Below are positions 60,703 through 64,000 of a stretch of 64,000 bases of DNA, in pieces. The translations under genes and the position numbers were made by a program. The stretch covers positions 201,753 to 265,752 of the forward strand of contig NZ_JAPNXM010000002.1 in assembly GCF_049472675.1 (NCBI RefSeq), in the 5' to 3' direction. A model generated the notes under the pieces. It saw nothing but the letters and a program-made list of their open reading frames with translations. It searched no databases and had not been told where the DNA came from. Position 1 is the first letter of the stretch, and every line of letters begins with the position of its first letter. Source of the stretch: Deferribacter thermophilus. Its GTDB lineage: Bacteria > Chrysiogenota > Deferribacteres > Deferribacterales > Deferribacteraceae.

Positions 60703-61610
60703 TTTACCCCCTCTATCAAAAATTTATCTATTGTGTTAACTAATATATTCAAATCTGGCTTACCTATAAAAATATTTGCTCCAATACTTAAAACTTTTCT
60801 TTCATTTTCTTCACTTGCTAAAGAGGAAAACACAACAATAGGTATGTTTAATATTTTCATTTTTTCTCTAATTGTTCTTATAATAAATGTACCATCAGCT
60901 TCAGGCATCTCTAAGTCAGTTACGATTAAATCAGGCAATTGGCTTTTTACAGCATTCAATAGATTTTTTCCGTTTTCAAAATCTTGGACAATATATCCTG
61001 CTTGTTTTAAAGTATTTTTTAATAGTTTACGAATAACAAGTGAATCTTCTGCAATATATACCGTTTTATTTTTTCTTTTATCAGCTAATGAAAAATCTAT
61101 ACTTACTTCATCAAAATTTGTGTCAGGATTTATTTCTGAAGCTATTTTTTCAAAATCTAACAACTGAATTAATCTATCTTCAATTTTTACTACTCCCAAA
61201 ACAGTTTCTGCAAGTCTAAAGTCGGCTATGCTTGAGTAATCTTTTATGTCAGCCCATTTTACTCGATGTATTCTGTTAATATCATCAACAACAAAACCGT
61301 GAAATTTGTGATTAAAATAAGTAATAATAACTTTTGATTTTTTGGGGTAAAAATCTGTTTTTAGGTTAAGGCATTGAGCCAAATTAATTATTGGTATAAT
61401 TTTGTTTCTAATATTTGCAGATCCTATTATAGCTGGATGAGCATTTGGAATACGGACTGTTTCTGGCATTCTGATAATCTCTCTAACTTTGGCAATATTT
61501 ATACCGAAATGATATTTTTTATCAGCATCTATAATAAATTCTACTACTTCAAATTCGTTTGTACCAACTTCTAACAATATATCGTGGTCTAAAGCCAAAA
61601 TACGCTCCAA
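60699..61610 (-). CDS. cheV: CheV chemotaxis coupling protein
   Basis: 303 residues. CheW-like domain (~15-160: FGINIAKVREIIRMPETVRIPN, IIPIINLAQCL) followed by a receiver domain with DSLVIRKLL, phospho-Asp in LIVTDLEMP (~230) and Lys in ANIFIGKPD. Links receptors to CheA with phosphorylation-dependent adaptation. No receptors or CheA in the window. Divergent from the tRNA genes. Confidence 0.92.
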   Translation of the reverse strand: MERILALDHDILLEVGTNEFEVVEFIIDADKKYHFGINIAKVREIIRMPETVRIPNAHPAIIGSANIRNKIIPIINLAQCLNLKTDFYPKKSKVIITYFNHKFHGFVVDDINRIHRVKWADIKDYSSIADFRLAETVLGVVKIEDRLIQLLDFEKIASEINPDTNFDEVSIDFSLADKRKNKTVYIAEDSLVIRKLLKNTLKQAGYIVQDFENGKNLLNAVKSQLPDLIVTDLEMPEADGTFIIRTIREKMKILNIPIVVFSSLASEENERKVLSIGANIFIGKPDLNILVNTIDKFLIEGVK

Positions 61611-61673
61611 AAGTATAATATAACTTCTTAAACTATAATAACATAATAAATAATCTTATTCAAGTTTAATAAC

Positions 61674-61702
61674 TTGACAAAGTTATAAAAGTTAACTATA
61701 TA
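61674..61702 (+). promoter_or_regulatory. Promoter of tRNA-Leu
   Basis: TTGACA (61674-61679), 17-bp spacer, TATATA (61697-61702); transcription would begin just before the tRNA at 61715. Confidence 0.8.
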
Positions 61703-61714
61703 TCGCAAAGTCAA

Positions 61715-61799
61715 GCCGGAGTGGTGGAACTGGTAGACGCGCTGGACTCAAAATCCAGTGGGAGCCAATCCCGTGGGGGTTCGAGTCCCCCCTCCGGCA
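61715..61799 (+). tRNA. tRNA-Leu (anticodon CAA)
   Basis: 85 nt, class II with a long variable arm. Acceptor GCCGGAG pairs with CTCCGGC; anticodon loop CTCAAAA gives CAA; T loop TTCGAGT; discriminator A. CCA not encoded. Confidence 0.95.
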
Positions 61800-61843
61800 T
61801 TCTTGTTTTTTTTGTTTATAATTCAAAATATTTTGTAAAATCC

Positions 61844-61872
61844 TTGACAAAACTCATAAAACCATTTAAAGA
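61844..61872 (+). promoter_or_regulatory. Promoter of tRNA-Arg
   Basis: TTGACA (61844-61849), 17-bp spacer, TAAAGA (61867-61872), followed by the tRNA at 61884. Confidence 0.65.
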
Positions 61873-61883
61873 ATTCGCACATT

Positions 61884-61957
61884 GCCCCCGTAGCTCAGGA
61901 GGATAGAGCACAGGATTCCTAATCCTGGTGTCAGAGGTTCGAGTCCTCTCGGGGGCG
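61884..61957 (+). tRNA. tRNA-Arg (anticodon CCT)
   Basis: 74 nt; acceptor GCCCCCG with CGGGGGC, anticodon loop TTCCTAA giving CCT, T loop TTCGAGT, discriminator G. CCA not encoded. Decodes AGG. Confidence 0.95.
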
Positions 61958-62131
61958 TCTTTGTTATCAATAAGTTGCAGACAGATTCTGATCTTTATAT
62001 TTTTTGGTGTTACCTTTATATATTTGATTTTACGGAAGATTTTATACAAAATTATTAAGTGCCTTTATAGAAGTAGATTGGTTATGAAATTTATCGGCAT
62101 ATAAGTCTGTTGTGTAACATCCCATAGTGCA

Positions 62132-62610
62132 ACTAATTTTATGTAAGATTTTTATCCTCCTGTAATCTACTGTATTTTTCAGCCCGTTTATTTCTCAATA
62201 CTGCTAAAAAATAATCCCAATGTTTCATCTTTCGTGATTTGTAACTGTCATTCATCTCTAATATTACTAAAAATAATACCTTCTCTAACGCTTTCTTATT
62301 ATTAAATACCTTTATAACTTTTGTCCTCCTTTTAACCTCTTTATGAAACCTCTCTAACGGATTAGTAGTATAAATATAAGGCTCATTAAAGCTGGATATT
62401 TCAAATATGTCATTAATTCTGGTAAATCCTTTTCCCATAAAGCAATCATTTCTGGATATTTTGCTGACCATTTCCTGCAAAATTTTTCATAATTACTCAA
62501 AAAACCATTCATTTTTCAAATAATTCAGCTAAATTATAATTATTCATTGGGGAATACCTCCTTTTTCTGTTTTTTGTGTGCATTAGTAGATTGCAGGAGA
62601 TATACCTCTT
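62132..62610 (-). pseudogene. Decayed IS256-family insertion sequence
   Basis: On the minus strand ATG 62547 opens MNNYNLAELFEK with an RBS (GGAGGTATTCCCCA), then a stop. Further on come pieces KFCRKWSAKYPEMIALWEKD and YIYTTNPLERFHKEVKRRTK in different frames, the C-terminal region of mutator/IS256 transposases; the longest open piece is 62139-62480. The catalytic core between is deleted (an intact transposase is ~400 residues). Imperfect ends: TCCTCCTGTAATCTACTG (62155-62172) mirrors ATCTCCTGCAATCTACTA on the other strand near 62584-62601. Inactive. Confidence 0.8.
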
Positions 62611-62698
62611 TTTCGATTCTTACACTAAATTCTTATACACTACTTTTGTATTTTTAAGTTTTGTTGATTTGTAAATTTTGATGGTATAAAATATAATT

Positions 62699-64000
62699 AT
62701 GAATGTATTGTTGGTCTATCCGAGATATCCAAAGACATTTTGGAGTTTTGAGTATGCCCTATCTTTTATAAATAAGAAAACAAGTTTACCACCTCTTGGT
62801 TTATTGACAATTGCTGCAATGTTACCAAAAGATTGGAATCTTAAGCTTATAGATATGAATATTAAAGAATTAAAAGATGATGATATAAAATGGGCAGATT
62901 TGGTTTTGATAAGTGCAATGTCTGTTCAAAAAGCTTCTGCAAATGAGGTAATTCAAAGGTGTAAAAAATATGGTGTTAAAATAGCAGCTGGTGGTCCTCT
63001 TTTTACTGTAGAATACGAATTATATAGTGAAATTGATTATTTAATAATTGGTGAAGGTGAGATTGTTTTGCATAAAATGATTGAAGATTTTATGAATGGT
63101 ATTACATCTAAAGTTTATAAGGCTGAGAGTTTTGTTGATTTGAGAGTATCACCCATTCCTTATTGGGAGCTTATAGAAAATATTAATGACTATGCAACAT
63201 TGAGTATTCAATATTCTAGGGGGTGCCCTTTTAGTTGTGATTTTTGTAATGTCACATCTATGTTTGGTCATAAAGTTAGGACAAAATCTTCTGAGCAAAT
63301 CATTTTAGAACTTGAAAAAATTTATAACTTGGGTTGGAGAGGTGGCGTCTTTTTTGTAGATGATAATTTTATTGCTAATAAGAATAAGGTAAAAAACGAT
63401 TTATTGCCAAAACTGATACTATGGATGAAAGATAAAGGATACCCTTTTGAGTTTTTAACACAGGTTTCTATTAATATAGCAGAAGATGATGAGTTAATCG
63501 ATTTAATGATAAAAGCAGGGTTTGATACTGTATTTATTGGAATAGAAACACCAAATGAAGAAAGCTTGAAAGAAAGCAGTAAATTTCAAAATATAAAAGT
63601 TAATATGTTAAATTCTATAAAAAAATTGCATAATAAAGGTTTACAGGTGCAAGGTGGTTTTATTGTTGGATTTGATAATGACCAAGAGGATGTATTTGAA
63701 AAACAGATTAATTTTATTCAGGAAAGTGGGATTATTTCTGCTATGGTTGGGATATTAAATGCACCTCCTGGGACTAAATTATATGAAAGATTGAAAAAGG
63801 AGAATAGATTAGTTGATGTGATATTTACTGGTAATAATACTGATATTTTTTTCAATTTTATACCAAAAATTGAACCAAAGAAATTAGTAGATGGTTATTT
63901 AAAAATTGTTAATACAATATATTCTCCTACGAATTATTATGGTATTTATTTTTTATGTTACTTAAATATAATGCTATGTTCGCTGTTAAGCTGGGACAGA
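62699..64000 (+). CDS. B12-binding radical SAM protein (3' end outside window)
   Basis: 434 codons visible, no stop before the window end. N-terminal cobalamin-binding Rossmann part (NVLLVYPRYPKTFWSFEY, PPLGLLTIAAMLP, GGPLFT), then the radical SAM cluster motif SRGCPFSCDFC (CxxxCxxC, ~residue 178-185). The C-terminal part (PTNYYGIYF) fits the DUF4070-type family that includes hopanoid C-2 methylase HpnP-like enzymes and other methylases. Substrate not assignable. No strong RBS is visible; TATAAAATATAAT just upstream suggests a promoter. Confidence 0.85.
   Translation, partial: MNVLLVYPRYPKTFWSFEYALSFINKKTSLPPLGLLTIAAMLPKDWNLKLIDMNIKELKDDDIKWADLVLISAMSVQKASANEVIQRCKKYGVKIAAGGPLFTVEYELYSEIDYLIIGEGEIVLHKMIEDFMNGITSKVYKAESFVDLRVSPIPYWELIENINDYATLSIQYSRGCPFSCDFCNVTSMFGHKVRTKSSEQIILELEKIYNLGWRGGVFFVDDNFIANKNKVKNDLLPKLILWMKDKGYPFEFLTQVSINIAEDDELIDLMIKAGFDTVFIGIETPNEESLKESSKFQNIKVNMLNSIKKLHNKGLQVQGGFIVGFDNDQEDVFEKQINFIQESGIISAMVGILNAPPGTKLYERLKKENRLVDVIFTGNNTDIFFNFIPKIEPKKLVDGYLKIVNTIYSPTNYYGIYFLCYLNIMLCSLLSWDR

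Noticed and set aside
61721..61906. Open frame MVELVDALDSKSSG... across tRNA-Leu
   Set aside because: Translation of the tRNA gene itself, a well-known artefact.
61816..62049. Minus-strand open frame with PERTRTSDTRIRNPVLYPPELRG-like sequence
   Set aside because: It is the reverse of the tRNA-Arg gene; this peptide is a common false annotation across tRNAs.

Overview
The window is low-GC bacterial DNA with mostly tightly packed, operon-like genes. The gene set (tungsten aldehyde:ferredoxin oxidoreductase operon, PPDK, selenocysteine machinery, an unusual TrmD double methyltransferase fusion, 4Fe-4S proteins, LPS-type envelope genes such as LolA-like and YbgF) fits an anaerobic, Gram-negative, probably thermophilic member of the Deferribacterota (Deferribacter/Calditerrivibrio-like). 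That placement is inference from gene content and fusion architecture; no rRNA is present.

Layout. (1) 1-222: 3' end of a hydrogenase maturation protease (host). (2) 229-506: wreck of a tyrosine integrase, followed by a 28-bp att repeat. (3) 521-22696: a complete ~22.1-kb integrative element in the 3' end of the selenocysteine tRNA gene (22670-22766). It is bounded by identical 28-bp repeats, with excisionase and integrase at its right end. It carries its own replication set (SF3-type helicase, Toprim primase, ParA-like ATPase, ribbon-helix-helix proteins, a probable iteron origin) and a mobilisation set (VirD4/TraG-type coupling ATPase, HUH relaxase, large polytopic membrane protein, lipoprotein). 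It also has many small unknown proteins. No VirB4-type ATPase is visible, so it looks mobilisable rather than self-transmissible. (4) 22774-62000: ordinary host chromosome: fumC, ppdK, glyS, leuCD, groESL with CIRCE, the AOR operon, the ffh-rpsP-khpA-rimM-trmD-rplS and rplM-rpsI ribosomal/translation operons, a sigma factor-pcm-argB cluster, an MscS-cNMP channel, rplU-rpmA-obg, def, selAB, LysM/YbgF/CheV and two tRNAs. (5) 62132-62610: decayed IS256-family remnant, then a B12-binding radical SAM gene cut by the window end.

The noteworthy biology is in the element's non-coding DNA. There is a ~240-bp array of 24 short TTCRTTAT-type units spaced on average 10.5 bp (one helical turn). The same sequence forms the core of at least four element promoters, each with an AGTTRT/GGTTAT box exactly 25 bp upstream. 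A second region (5018-5455) has seven GGGAC boxes facing seven GTCCC boxes across an AT-rich centre with a hairpin, resembling a replication origin. A family of ~45-bp hairpins (GCTTnAGAAAA...TTTTCTnAAGC) sits just after stop codons only inside the element. Together these suggest a partition/regulation circuit in which a small ribbon-helix-helix protein could bind both a centromere-like array and dispersed promoters, with the hairpins shaping mRNA ends. This model is inference; the repeats themselves are seen directly.
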